Shown piece after piece: positions 1 to 8,153 of a stretch of 18,792 nucleotides of DNA. Source of the DNA: a bacterium. Lineage in GTDB: Bacteria; UBA9089; JAHJRX01. The translations under genes and the position numbers were made by a program. The stretch lies in NCBI GenBank assembly GCA_030017825.1, contig JASEGW010000016.1, positions 1-18,792 on the forward strand. Reading direction: 5' to 3'. The notes beneath the pieces are model-generated. The model did not search any database, was not told the DNA's origin, and saw only the letters and a list, made by a program, of their open reading frames with translations. Within the stretch, counting starts at the first letter, position 1. Every line of letters begins with the position of its first letter.

Positions 1-85
1 ATGACAAAAATTCAAATGACCGAAACAGAAAAGTTTTAGATTTTGAACATTTGAATTTTAGATTTGTTTCGAATCTCGAATTTTA
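1..85 (-). repeat. Dispersed AT-rich intergenic repeat, copy 1
   Basis: Read on the minus strand, this stretch runs through a GATTCGAAAC block, an AAATTCAAATG-like block, ATGTTCAAAAT and a CGGTCATTTGAATTTTTG block. The same succession (CCGAAAC, then AAATTCAAAATTCAA, then ATGTTCAAAAT) recurs at 17533-17628 on the plus strand. The copy here lacks the GC-rich hairpin present in the other. The left edge is cut by the window. Repeats of this style are common between genes in several uncultivated bacterial lineages; that is from memory, not a search. The remaining bases to 215 hold no gene; an AT-only 6-bp hairpin at 147-165 is too weak to call a terminator. Confidence 0.6.
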
Positions 86-215
86 CTTAAGTGTGCTACA
101 ATACCTAATTATTTTTGCATGGGTACTTATTTTAAATTAAAATACTAAACTTTAGAAACAAGTTTATTCTACCTTTATTAATATTTTTAAATGACGAGAA
201 GGTTTTTTATAAAAA

Positions 216-2849
216 TCATTTCTCCTTAGGCTTTACAATAACTAAAGAAAGATTATCCTCTTTAAAGTACTCATTGGCAATTCTCTGGATATCCTCTTTA
301 CTAATCTTGCCAACCAAATCTTCTAATTTATCTGTATAATCATAACCTAAGCCTAATATTTCATTGGAAGAAGCATCCAAAGCTTTAGAAGCATTAGATT
401 GCAAGTTTAATAATCTGCTAGTAACCACATCTTTTTTAGCTTTATCTAATTCTTTATCTAAAACATATTCTTTTTTAAGCTTTTCAATTTCTTTAAACAT
501 ATCTGATGTAGATTCTTCAATCTTATCTTCAACAGTACCTATATAAAAAATATAAGCCCCAGGATCAACTCCTACATAAGAAAATGTTCCCACATAATAA
601 GCTAAACTTTTTTTATCCCTTAACTCATAAAAAAGACGGCTACCTTGTCCGTTAAGAATAGATGATAAAACCTCAAAAACTAACATATCAGGATGCTTTA
701 AAGGAACACTATGGTAACCAAGTAAAATTAAAGTCTGTTCTTGGTCCCTATATTCCACAATTTTGCGCATTTCTTTCTGTTTCTCCTCTTGAGGAACTTT
801 TATGCAGACTCCTCTTGTAGCTTCCAATCTTGCAAAAGCCTTCTCAACTTTCCTGACAACCTCTTCTTCTTTTATATCTCCAAAAACAGAAAAAATCATA
901 TTAGAAGTTGAAAAATACTTTTTATGAAAATCTTTAATATCTTCTTGTTTCATTTTTTTCAGGCTTTCTTCATTGCCAGCATAAAATAAACGATAGGGAT
1001 GTTTTTTCCACAAGGATTCTTCTATTAGCTTCTTCCCTACTCCAAATATATGGTCATATCGACTCTTAATTAAAGCTAAATTTACCTTTTTCTCTTTCTC
1101 TATCTCTTCTTTTGGAAAAACAGGGTTGCAAATAACATCACTTAAAATATCTAAGGCTAAGTCAAAATCTTCGGCCAAAGCATCCACTGAGCAACCACAA
1201 TAATTGTTTACAGAATAAGTCTTAATGTTTCCACCTACAGATTCTATTTCTTGGCTTATCTTTTCCGCAGTTCTACTTTTAGTTCCTTTTATTAATAAAG
1301 AAGTAGTTAAATTGCATATTCCATTATTCTCTTTATTTTCTGACCTTACTCCTCCTAAAAACATAGCATTTAAGCAAACTACAGGATTAGCCTTACTTTC
1401 ATGAATTAATAAAGTTATTCCATTTTTAAGCACTTTTTTCTTAATCTTAGCTTGAGGTAGTTCTTTAATCTTTATTTCTTCCCTATCCTTGCTCTTCTTG
1501 GGAATAATAGTAGCAATAGTTAAATTGTCTTGATTTAGATATTTTTTAGCTACATTCTTTATATCTGAATTAGTTACTTTCTTAATACCTTCTACATACT
1601 TTATCCCAAAATCTATATTGCCCGTAGAAAGCTCATTTAGAGCTAATTCTTGAGCCCAACCTTTTATAGTTTCTTTTTGAAATATCTGGTCAGCAATTAC
1701 CATCTTCTTTCCTTTGCTTATTTCTTCCTCTGAAAATCCCTTAATTTTAACCTGCTCTATAATGCTTAATATCTCTTGCATGGTTTCTTCTTTAAATTTA
1801 GGCTCCAAGGTAGCTTTAATGCCAAAAATACCAGGTTGTTTAGGCGTGTAAGAATAAGTCGAAACATCATAGACTAATTGTTTCTTCTCTCGCAATATTT
1901 TATAAAACAAAGATGAACGGCCTTCACCCAATAAATTTGCCAACAAGTCTAAAGCGTAAACATCAGGGCTTCTAATATCTGACCCATGATAACCCATAGC
2001 AAGATAAGTCTTAGTAGTTTCCCTTTCTTCTTCCACTACTCTCAATCCCATCTGTTTTGGTTCCTGGGGAATATAGTTAGAAAGAGGAATAGTAGGTTTT
2101 AGTTTAGAAAAATACTCTTTAACTTTAGTTAAAGCTTCTTCTGTCTTTAAATTTCCCACTAAAACTAAAATTAAGTTGGCAGGAATATAAACTTCTTGAT
2201 AATAGCTAACTAAATCTTGACGAGTAAGTTCTATGAACCTATCTTTTAAACCGATAATAGGATATTTATAAGGATGAGTTGTGTAGGCAGTTGACCATAG
2301 TAAATTTGATAAATAACGATCGTGGTCATCTATGTTCATACTTAATTCTTTTAAAATAACTTCTCTCTCTTTTTCTAATTCCTGAGGATCAAAGATAGAA
2401 TTTATAGACATATCAGAAAGAACGTCAATAGCTCTTTCATAATATTTGCTGGGAATATCAATATCATAGCAAGTATAGTTATAGGAAGTAAAACCATTTA
2501 AGTCTCCTCCCACCTCTCTTATGGTGTTGGCAACTTCAGTTGTAGCCCTTATCTTGGTTCCTTTAAAAAACATATGCTCAATAAAATGAGAAATGCCTGC
2601 TCCTAAATATTTACCTTCATCCACACTTCCCTTGCTTAGCCATAAGCGAGCTGCTACTACCGGTGAAGAATGAACTTCTTTTATAATAACTGTTAAACCG
2701 TTATCCAGGGTTGTTTTAAATGCTTCTTTAGATGAGATAAATGAGGAAGAAAATACTTTTGATGTGACTAAAACTATGATGCCAATAAAAATAAGTTTAA
2801 AAATACTTTTCTTGTTGTATTTCGCTTTCTTCATGGCAAAAAATAACAT
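216..2849 (-). CDS. Secreted two-domain M16 family zinc metallopeptidase
   Basis: This 877-residue protein has two M16 (pitrilysin/insulinase-like) halves. The N-terminal half carries the inverted zinc motif HFIEH (H88, E91, H92), with the distal ligand expected at E168 in EREVILKEL, so it should be the catalytic half. The second half (about 455-870) keeps the fold signature GSRLFYELRDKKSLAYYV but has no HxxEH, as is usual for the inactive partner domain that closes the chamber. Residues 1-35 are basic then hydrophobic (KLIFIGIIVLV), a likely signal peptide or anchor, so it probably acts outside the cytoplasmic membrane on peptides or misfolded proteins. The ATG at 2849 is preceded by AGAGGAG at good spacing, which favours it over the ATG at 2834. 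It overlaps the EIIA gene by 53 bp. It is the last gene of the leftward block. Confidence 0.93.
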   Translation of the reverse strand: MLFFAMKKAKYNKKSIFKLIFIGIIVLVTSKVFSSSFISSKEAFKTTLDNGLTVIIKEVHSSPVVAARLWLSKGSVDEGKYLGAGISHFIEHMFFKGTKIRATTEVANTIREVGGDLNGFTSYNYTCYDIDIPSKYYERAIDVLSDMSINSIFDPQELEKEREVILKELSMNIDDHDRYLSNLLWSTAYTTHPYKYPIIGLKDRFIELTRQDLVSYYQEVYIPANLILVLVGNLKTEEALTKVKEYFSKLKPTIPLSNYIPQEPKQMGLRVVEEERETTKTYLAMGYHGSDIRSPDVYALDLLANLLGEGRSSLFYKILREKKQLVYDVSTYSYTPKQPGIFGIKATLEPKFKEETMQEILSIIEQVKIKGFSEEEISKGKKMVIADQIFQKETIKGWAQELALNELSTGNIDFGIKYVEGIKKVTNSDIKNVAKKYLNQDNLTIATIIPKKSKDREEIKIKELPQAKIKKKVLKNGITLLIHESKANPVVCLNAMFLGGVRSENKENNGICNLTTSLLIKGTKSRTAEKISQEIESVGGNIKTYSVNNYCGCSVDALAEDFDLALDILSDVICNPVFPKEEIEKEKKVNLALIKSRYDHIFGVGKKLIEESLWKKHPYRLFYAGNEESLKKMKQEDIKDFHKKYFSTSNMIFSVFGDIKEEEVVRKVEKAFARLEATRGVCIKVPQEEKQKEMRKIVEYRDQEQTLILLGYHSVPLKHPDMLVFEVLSSILNGQGSRLFYELRDKKSLAYYVGTFSYVGVDPGAYIFYIGTVEDKIEESTSDMFKEIEKLKKEYVLDKELDKAKKDVVTSRLLNLQSNASKALDASSNEILGLGYDYTDKLEDLVGKISKEDIQRIANEYFKEDNLSLVIVKPKEK

Positions 2850-3285
2850 TAAATAACTCCTCTGGTGTATTAGAACTTATAATTTCTCTTCTAATTTCAT
2901 CATTATTTAAAAGCCGAGCAATACCAGCTAAGGTTCTCACATGTTTTTGAAAACGATCTTTAGGTATTATTAATAGAATTACAATTTTTGCTGGCTTCCC
3001 ATCCATTGACTCAAAAGGAATTCCTTTCTTGGCAATCCCCATAGCAACTACTATTTCTTCTACTCTATTTGTAGAACCATGAGGAATGGCTACTCCTTTT
3101 TCCATTCCCGTTGACATAGAACGCTCTCTTTTCATGACACATTCTAATATTTCATCACGGTCAGACATCCTTATTTCATGAACTCCTACTAAGTAGTCAA
3201 TTAACTCTTCAATAGCTTCCCATTTATCAATAGCTTCTAAATCAATTTTAATCAAATCTCTTCTTAAAAATTCACTTAATTTCAC
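2797..3285 (-). CDS. PTS EIIA component, fructose/nitrogen-regulatory (PtsN) type
   Basis: A 162-residue stand-alone EIIA domain of the PTS-EIIA-2 family. The phosphorylatable histidine is H69 in GVAIPHGS, and H115 in QKHVRTLA matches the second conserved histidine; GxxxxGIPFESMDGKPAKIVILLIIP is the usual core. No EIIB or EIIC domain is attached, so a regulatory PtsN-like phosphoacceptor role is more likely than sugar uptake. The start is GTG, one base after the TAA of V-ATPase subunit D (GAATAAAGTG), so the two are probably translationally coupled. The C-terminal 14 or so residues run beyond the usual family end and overlap the start and signal peptide code of the M16 peptidase. Its place directly behind the ATPase suggests co-expression; a regulatory link to the ATPase is inference only. 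Confidence 0.92.
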   Translation of the reverse strand: MKLSEFLRRDLIKIDLEAIDKWEAIEELIDYLVGVHEIRMSDRDEILECVMKRERSMSTGMEKGVAIPHGSTNRVEEIVVAMGIAKKGIPFESMDGKPAKIVILLIIPKDRFQKHVRTLAGIARLLNNDEIRREIISSNTPEELFNVIFCHEESEIQQEKYF

Positions 3286-3286
3286 T

Positions 3287-3913
3287 TTATTCTTTTCCTC
3301 TCTTTTTCTTAATCTTCTTCAATCTGTATATATCTTCTCTTTCTCTTTCCGACAATACCTCTTGGATAAAACCTATATCTTTCCCTAAAGAAGGAATTAA
3401 TTTTTGTTCTAAAGCACTTATGCGCCTTGATGTTTTCTGAATCTCTTCACCTAGCCTTTTTATTTTTACCTCTGTTGGTGCAATATCTATCACTTGCTCT
3501 ACTATTTCCTCAAAAGATAAAGCCACTTCATCAATCCTAGAACTTGTGCTTACTAAAGAGTATCCCCGATCATAAACTCTTCTTTTTACCTGAATCTTTT
3601 CTACTTCAGCAACTTTTATTCCCCAAATGTTTTTTTCTGTTAATTTTACATAAAGATCCCTTTGGCAAGCAAAGGAAGTGGAACGAATCTTATGAAAACC
3701 ATCAACAGCCAAAGCCACTATTAGAACTGAAATGCCTTTTTGCAAATCTCTATTTAATTGGTCGCGACTATCAGCTAAACTTCTGGCTTCTTTGATAAAC
3801 TCCTCCATTAAAGCATCTCTTTTCTTCTTTAGAAGATTTGCTCCTTGAAGGGCTATCTTTAACTGGCCTTTTTTGGCCAGTAAATTCATTCTGGTTGGGC
3901 TTACATGTTCCAT
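3287..3913 (-). CDS. ntpD: V/A-type ATPase subunit D (central rotor shaft)
   Basis: A 208-residue subunit D, the long coiled-coil shaft that rotates inside the A3B3 head and carries torque to the membrane ring. The N-terminus SPTRMNLLAKKGQLKIALQGANLLKKKRDAL is characteristic of the family, and the C-terminal half (about 145-200) returns as a second long helix ending in a very basic tail (RLKKIKKKRGKE). The length is typical. It is the last ATPase gene of the operon, separated from subunit B by 227 bp that contain a MITE-like element, and followed one base later by the EIIA gene. The ribosome binding site before the ATG is weak. Confidence 0.96.
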   Translation of the reverse strand: MEHVSPTRMNLLAKKGQLKIALQGANLLKKKRDALMEEFIKEARSLADSRDQLNRDLQKGISVLIVALAVDGFHKIRSTSFACQRDLYVKLTEKNIWGIKVAEVEKIQVKRRVYDRGYSLVSTSSRIDEVALSFEEIVEQVIDIAPTEVKIKRLGEEIQKTSRRISALEQKLIPSLGKDIGFIQEVLSEREREDIYRLKKIKKKRGKE

Positions 3914-4068
3914 AAATATTCTTAAAAATCTAATTTAAAAAAGCTTGTTATTCGTTACAAATTATAGAATTTAGGCAAAAACATTTATTTTTAAATATCA
4001 AACCTGTAAAATACTTCATATTGCAACTTATTAATGTTTAGGACATAATAAACTCATTAAAAAACTCG

Positions 4069-4134
4069 TAACTATTCAGCATAAACTTCGCACTAAGGAA
4101 ATATGTTGTTATATTGAACATTGCTAAATAGTTA
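4069..4134. mobile_element. MITE-like element family 1, 66-bp internally deleted copy
   Basis: The ends are TAACTATTCAGCA and, inverted, TAACTATTTAGCA, giving 13-bp terminal inverted repeats that differ at one base. TA sits at both outer edges, consistent with TA target duplication. Positions 4082-4134 are the reverse complement of 7534-7586 with one mismatch, and the first 13 bases match the other end of that copy. It is therefore the 199-bp element with about 133 bp of its middle removed. It lies 6 bp downstream of the subunit B stop codon in the direction of transcription. Confidence 0.8.
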
Positions 4135-4140
4135 CAATTT

Positions 4141-5550
4141 TTATAAGAAAGGGCTTTCTACTCCATCTTCCATTATTTCCACAAAATACCTACTTATTAA
4201 GTCCTTATTAATTCTGGTCAGTTCGCTTTTGGGAATTATTGATAATAATTTCCAACATAACTTTAAGGTTTCCCCAATTTCTCGATTAGTGTCTCTCTGA
4301 TTTATCATTTTCTCTTCAAAAGCCTGAGCAAACTTTAGATACCTTCTGTCAGAATCATTTAAAGCTTCCTCCCCTACAATAGCCACCAACTTTCTAATTT
4401 CACACCCTTCGGCATAACAAGAATATAATTGATTCACTAATTGGCGATGGTCCTCCCTAGTCTTACCTTTTCCAATTCCATTATTCATAAGTCTGGAAAG
4501 TGAAGGAAGCACATCAATAGGAGGATAAATACCATTACGATACAACTTTCGAGACAATACTATTTGACCCTCAGTAATATATCCTGTAAGATCAGCAATA
4601 GGGTGAGTAACATCATCATCAGGCATGGTCAAGATAGGTATTAAAGTAACAGAGCCATCTTTCTCCTTAATTCTTCCAGCCCTTTCATAGATAGTAGCCA
4701 AATCAGTATACATATATCCTGGATATCCACGCCTACCAGGAATTTCCTCTCTTGCTGCCCCTACTTCTCTTAAAGCCTGGCAATAATTAGTTATGTCAGT
4801 TAAAATTACCAGCACATGATAGTTTAAATGAAAAGCCAAATATTCTGCTATGGTTAAAGCGCATCGAGGAGTTAATATTCTTTCAATAGTAGGATCAGAA
4901 GCTAAATTTAATAAAGTTACCACTTTATTTAAACTTCCACTCTCCTCAAAATAGTTTATAAAGAAATTAGCTTCTCTCTGAGTAATCCCCATGCCGGCAA
5001 AGACCACTAAAAAATGAGGATCTTCCCCTAATACTTTAGCTTGCTTAACAATTTGACTAGCAATTTCATCTGCTGGTAACCCAGCACCAGAAAAAATAGG
5101 TAGCTTTTGACCCCTAACTAAGGTATTAAAACCATCTATAGTAGATATTCCTGTTTGAATAAAATCCGAAGGACGTTCCCGAGAAGTAGGATTCATAACC
5201 TGACCAGAAATAGGAAGATATATATCTGGAATAATTTCTCCAAAACCATCAATAGGTTTACCAGAACCACTAAGTATTCTTCCCACTAAATCCTTGGTTA
5301 CTCCAAGAGTAGCTTCATTTTCTAATAAGCTTATGAAAGTCTTTTCTATGTCCAAGCCTAAAGTATGTTCAAAGACTTGAATTACCGCATACTCCTCTGA
5401 CACTTCCAATACCTGCCCATGACGAATTTCTCCTGTCTTATTGCTTATCTCTACAATAGAACCATAACATAACTCTGGAATATAATTTACTATAATTAAG
5501 GGACCAGAAATATACTTAACCCTAGAATATTCTTTAGTTAATAAACTCAT
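4141..5550 (-). CDS. ntpB: V/A-type ATPase subunit B (non-catalytic head subunit)
   Basis: A 469-residue subunit B, which alternates with subunit A in the A3B3 head. In place of a Walker A loop it has SGAGLPADE (154-162), the degenerate loop normal for this non-catalytic subunit; TD at 251-252 ends the Walker B-like strand, and PSLSRLMNNGIGKGKT (349-364) holds the arginine finger, probably R353. I chose the ATG at 5550 because AGGAAG lies just upstream; an in-frame TTG five codons earlier overlaps that ribosome binding site. Subunit A lies upstream across 174 bp containing a short palindromic repeat. The 66-bp MITE-like element begins 6 bp after the stop. Confidence 0.97.
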   Translation of the reverse strand: MSLLTKEYSRVKYISGPLIIVNYIPELCYGSIVEISNKTGEIRHGQVLEVSEEYAVIQVFEHTLGLDIEKTFISLLENEATLGVTKDLVGRILSGSGKPIDGFGEIIPDIYLPISGQVMNPTSRERPSDFIQTGISTIDGFNTLVRGQKLPIFSGAGLPADEIASQIVKQAKVLGEDPHFLVVFAGMGITQREANFFINYFEESGSLNKVVTLLNLASDPTIERILTPRCALTIAEYLAFHLNYHVLVILTDITNYCQALREVGAAREEIPGRRGYPGYMYTDLATIYERAGRIKEKDGSVTLIPILTMPDDDVTHPIADLTGYITEGQIVLSRKLYRNGIYPPIDVLPSLSRLMNNGIGKGKTREDHRQLVNQLYSCYAEGCEIRKLVAIVGEEALNDSDRRYLKFAQAFEEKMINQRDTNREIGETLKLCWKLLSIIPKSELTRINKDLISRYFVEIMEDGVESPFL

Positions 5551-5650
5551 AATTCTTCCTTTCAATTTTTTTTACTGGATATAAACCAACACAGATACTT
5601 GTAAATGCTAATTTTATTTATTATCAGTCCCAAACTTTGTCTATTTAACT

Positions 5651-5702
5651 TGAATTCGATTTAAACTTAAAATAAAGGAACATATTTTTATGTCGAACTC
5701 AG
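5651..5702. repeat. Short element with imperfect inverted ends, GARTTCGATTTAA family
   Basis: TGAATTCGATTTAA on the left and, inverted on the right, TGAGTTCGACATAA match at 11 of 14 positions and enclose about 25 AT-rich bases. The left end recurs at 17422 and, with one change, at 10171. It fills part of the gap between the subunit A and B genes, where no other feature is seen. It may be a decayed MITE, or an RNA hairpin in the operon transcript. Confidence 0.5.
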
Positions 5703-5724
5703 GCTATTTACATCCAATAAACTC

Positions 5725-7497
5725 TTATATTGTTACTTTACTATACTTCTGAATCTTATCTAATTTATCTATAATTTCCTTCTTTAAGAAATGAGTTTTC
5801 TCTACAAATTCTTCTTCTGGTATACTTTTTTGCCTGGAAAGATCTTCTCTTAATGGTAAATCTAAAATCTCTTGAATAGATACTCCTTCTTGTATAACTT
5901 TCTTACACTCTTCATAGAAAAATAAAAGGTTATCTAACATAGCAAATTGTTTTTCCAAAGAAGTCGTAGCATCAATAGAGTCCATAGCATTTTGAGCCAG
6001 AAAATCGTCCCTCACCATTTTGCTGATCTCTAAAACCAATCTTTCCTCATCTTGCAGATTATCTGGACCCACCAACTGAACTACTTCTTGAAGCTGAGCT
6101 TCTTTTTGGAGAATCATTACCACTTTTTCTCTATTTTTTTCCCAGTCTGGATTTATACGACTGTTTAACCAGTCTCTAAGAAGAGGAAAATATAGAGTAT
6201 AGCTTCGATGCCAATTTATAGCTGGAAAATGCCTTCTGGAAGCCAAGGAAGAATCCAATGCCCAAAAAGCCCCAGAAACTCTCATGGCGCTTTGAGTAAC
6301 TGGCTCGGAAAAGTCTCCTCCAGGAGGAGAGACAGCCCCTACGATGGTAAGAGAACCTATCCTTTCCTTTGAACCTAAACAACTAACTCTTCCTGAACGC
6401 TCAAAGAAATTAGAAAGACGAGTTGAAAGATAAGTAGGATATCCTTCTTCTCCAGGCATCTCTTCTAAACGAGAAGATATTTCTCGCAAAGCCTCAGCCC
6501 AACGAGATATAGAATCTGCCATTAAAGCTACTTTATATCCCATGTCACGATAATATTCAGCTATGGTTACACCGGTATAGATAGAAGCCTCCCTAGCTGC
6601 TACGGGCATATTAGAAGTATTAACTATGAGTATAGTGCGATCCATCAAGATGCCTTCTCCTTTAGGATCAGAAAGTTCTGGAAATTCGTGCAGAACATCA
6701 GTAATCTCATTTCCTCTTTCCCCACACCCTATATAAACAATAATATCTGCTTCAGAATATTTAGCTAAAGTCTGTTCAGTTACGGTCTTTCCAGTACCAA
6801 AGCCACCAGGAATAGAAGCACTGCCTCCTTCAGCCACAGGAAATAAGCAGTCAAACACTCTTTGTCCGGTAACAAAAGGTCTTCCAAAACCTAATTTTTC
6901 TTTAACCCTTCGAGGAATCTTAACCGGCCATTTTTGATACATTTTTATCTTAGTTCCATCCTCCAAAAAAACAACTTCTTCTTCTAATGTATATTCTCCC
7001 TCTTCTGCTTTGGCCACTTTTCCATAAGTATCTACAGGAACTAAGACTTTATGAATAATATTTTTCTTTTCTTTAATCTCTCCTAATACATCTCCTGGCT
7101 CCACCATATCGCCTGAAATAACATTAGGAATAAAATACCACTTCTTTTCACGAGAAAGAGCATTCATCTTAATTCCTCTAGAAATAAAGTTTTTAGACAT
7201 TAGCTCAATTTTTTCTAACGGCCTCTGCACTCCATCGAAAATATTACCTAAAAGACCTGGTCCTAACTCTACTATCAAGGGATTAAAAGTAGGATATACT
7301 AATTCTCCAGAAGATAACCCAGTAGTATCATCATATACTTGAATATAAGCTTTATCTTTATCTAATCTAATAATCTCTCCAAGTAACCTTAAGTTTCCTA
7401 CTTCCACCATATCATACATCTTGGAATCTTGCATATCTTTAGCTACTACCATATGTCCGGAAACTTTAATTATGGTACCGTGTTTCTCATTATTCAT
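5725..7497 (-). CDS. ntpA: V/A-type ATPase catalytic subunit A
   Basis: A 590-residue catalytic subunit that binds and hydrolyses, or makes, ATP in the A3B3 head. The Walker A loop is GGFGTGKT (231-238), the catalytic glutamate lies in GCGERGNE (E260), and the Walker B strand VALMADSISRWAEALREIS ends at D328. The bulge domain that separates A subunits from F-type beta subunits is present (about 110-195, with VISGDMVEPGDVLGE). The nucleotide-site motif PAINWHRSYT (425-434) has threonine where the common signature has serine, a mild change. AGGAG precedes the ATG by about 10 bases. The 323-bp gap to subunit F upstream holds the full-length family 1 element. Confidence 0.98.
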   Translation of the reverse strand: MNNEKHGTIIKVSGHMVVAKDMQDSKMYDMVEVGNLRLLGEIIRLDKDKAYIQVYDDTTGLSSGELVYPTFNPLIVELGPGLLGNIFDGVQRPLEKIELMSKNFISRGIKMNALSREKKWYFIPNVISGDMVEPGDVLGEIKEKKNIIHKVLVPVDTYGKVAKAEEGEYTLEEEVVFLEDGTKIKMYQKWPVKIPRRVKEKLGFGRPFVTGQRVFDCLFPVAEGGSASIPGGFGTGKTVTEQTLAKYSEADIIVYIGCGERGNEITDVLHEFPELSDPKGEGILMDRTILIVNTSNMPVAAREASIYTGVTIAEYYRDMGYKVALMADSISRWAEALREISSRLEEMPGEEGYPTYLSTRLSNFFERSGRVSCLGSKERIGSLTIVGAVSPPGGDFSEPVTQSAMRVSGAFWALDSSLASRRHFPAINWHRSYTLYFPLLRDWLNSRINPDWEKNREKVVMILQKEAQLQEVVQLVGPDNLQDEERLVLEISKMVRDDFLAQNAMDSIDATTSLEKQFAMLDNLLFFYEECKKVIQEGVSIQEILDLPLREDLSRQKSIPEEEFVEKTHFLKKEIIDKLDKIQKYSKVTI

Positions 7498-7820
7498 AAC
7501 CAGCTATCTCCTAATCAAAATAAAAGTAAAATATAACTATTCAGCAATGTTCAATATAACAACATATTTCCTTAGTGCGAAGTTTAAAAATTAATATTTC
7601 TTCGCCAAATTAAAATCGACCTCCTGTCTCAAACAAAATTTCTTCTTTTTCTTTAAAAATTAAATATTTTCCTAATTTCAATTAATGCTCAGAAATACTA
7701 ATTTTTAAACTTAGATTTACGCTGAATAGTTACAGCAAAATAATCAATATATTTTAATTCTTAAACACCAACAGGAACGTTTTTGTTTTAAGCTATCATT
7801 TAATTGCTGTTAACTAAAAT
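7498..7820. other. 323-bp gene-free gap between subunits F and A
   Basis: Most of this gap is the 199-bp family 1 element (7534-7732). The rest, 7733-7820, has no reading frame and no recognisable promoter. Directly at the end of subunit F, TTAACT and AGTTAA (7810-7828, minus strand sense) can form a 6-bp AT-only hairpin around the stop codon, but no run of U follows, so it is not a convincing terminator. Confidence 0.6.
7534..7732. mobile_element. MITE-like element family 1, 199-bp copy
   Basis: It starts TAACTATTCAGC and ends GCTGAATAGTTA, a 12-bp perfect terminal inverted repeat with TA at each edge. Inside, the two halves are also partly inverted: AGTTTAAAAATTAATATTT at 7581-7599 faces a copy reading, on the other strand, AGTTTAAAAATTAGTATTT. 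It carries no reading frame long enough for a transposase. The left 53 bases match the 4082-4134 copy inverted, and the right 59 bases match 18734-18792 inverted with two differences. Confidence 0.82.
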
Positions 7821-8153
7821 TCAGTTAATCTTTATATTATATCCAATAGTCCTCTTTAATAGCTGGGAAATATAGCTGCTTTTCATAGAGTGGTCATCTT
7901 CTCTGTATTTCATTTCTATGGGTAAAGGAACCACCAAAGGAAAACTACCTTTATCAATAATTTTTTTTAAATATAAGTCAAGATTTTCGTATAGAGTTTC
8001 TTCAATTATTATAACCCCATACTTATCATTTGATATATTACTCGCTAAAATATTTTTTGCTTCTTGATAAGACTTAGTATGAGCTACATCAATACCAGCT
8101 AAAACAAATCCATTTGCTACCTCACTTCCCACAATAGCTAATATTTTATACAA
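7821..8153 (-). CDS. ntpF: V/A-type ATPase subunit F (central stalk)
   Basis: A 110-residue subunit F, the small Rossmann-like protein that binds subunit D in the rotor and tunes activity. MYKILAIVGSEVANGFVLAGID at the N-terminus and the middle strand YGVIIIEETLYENL are family hallmarks; PLVVPLP before the C-terminal helix also fits. The start is a TTG at 8151-8153 lying inside the end of the subunit C gene (8-bp overlap), with GGAG in the last codons of C as ribosome binding site, so coupling to C is likely. Length is typical. Confidence 0.94.
   Translation of the reverse strand: MYKILAIVGSEVANGFVLAGIDVAHTKSYQEAKNILASNISNDKYGVIIIEETLYENLDLYLKKIIDKGSFPLVVPLPIEMKYREDDHSMKSSYISQLLKRTIGYNIKIN

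Noticed and set aside
147..165. AAACTT and AAGTTT could form a terminator hairpin after the M16 gene.
   Set aside because: The stem is six A/T-rich pairs with only one G-C pair and no clean T run follows in the direction of transcription.
5066..5092. Loss of the Walker A loop in ATPase subunit B as a damaged active site.
   Set aside because: SGAGLPADE is the normal degenerate loop of the non-catalytic subunit.
7810..7828. TTAACT/AGTTAA hairpin at the end of subunit F as a terminator or attenuator.
   Set aside because: Only six AT-rich pairs and no U run; the operon continues beyond it.
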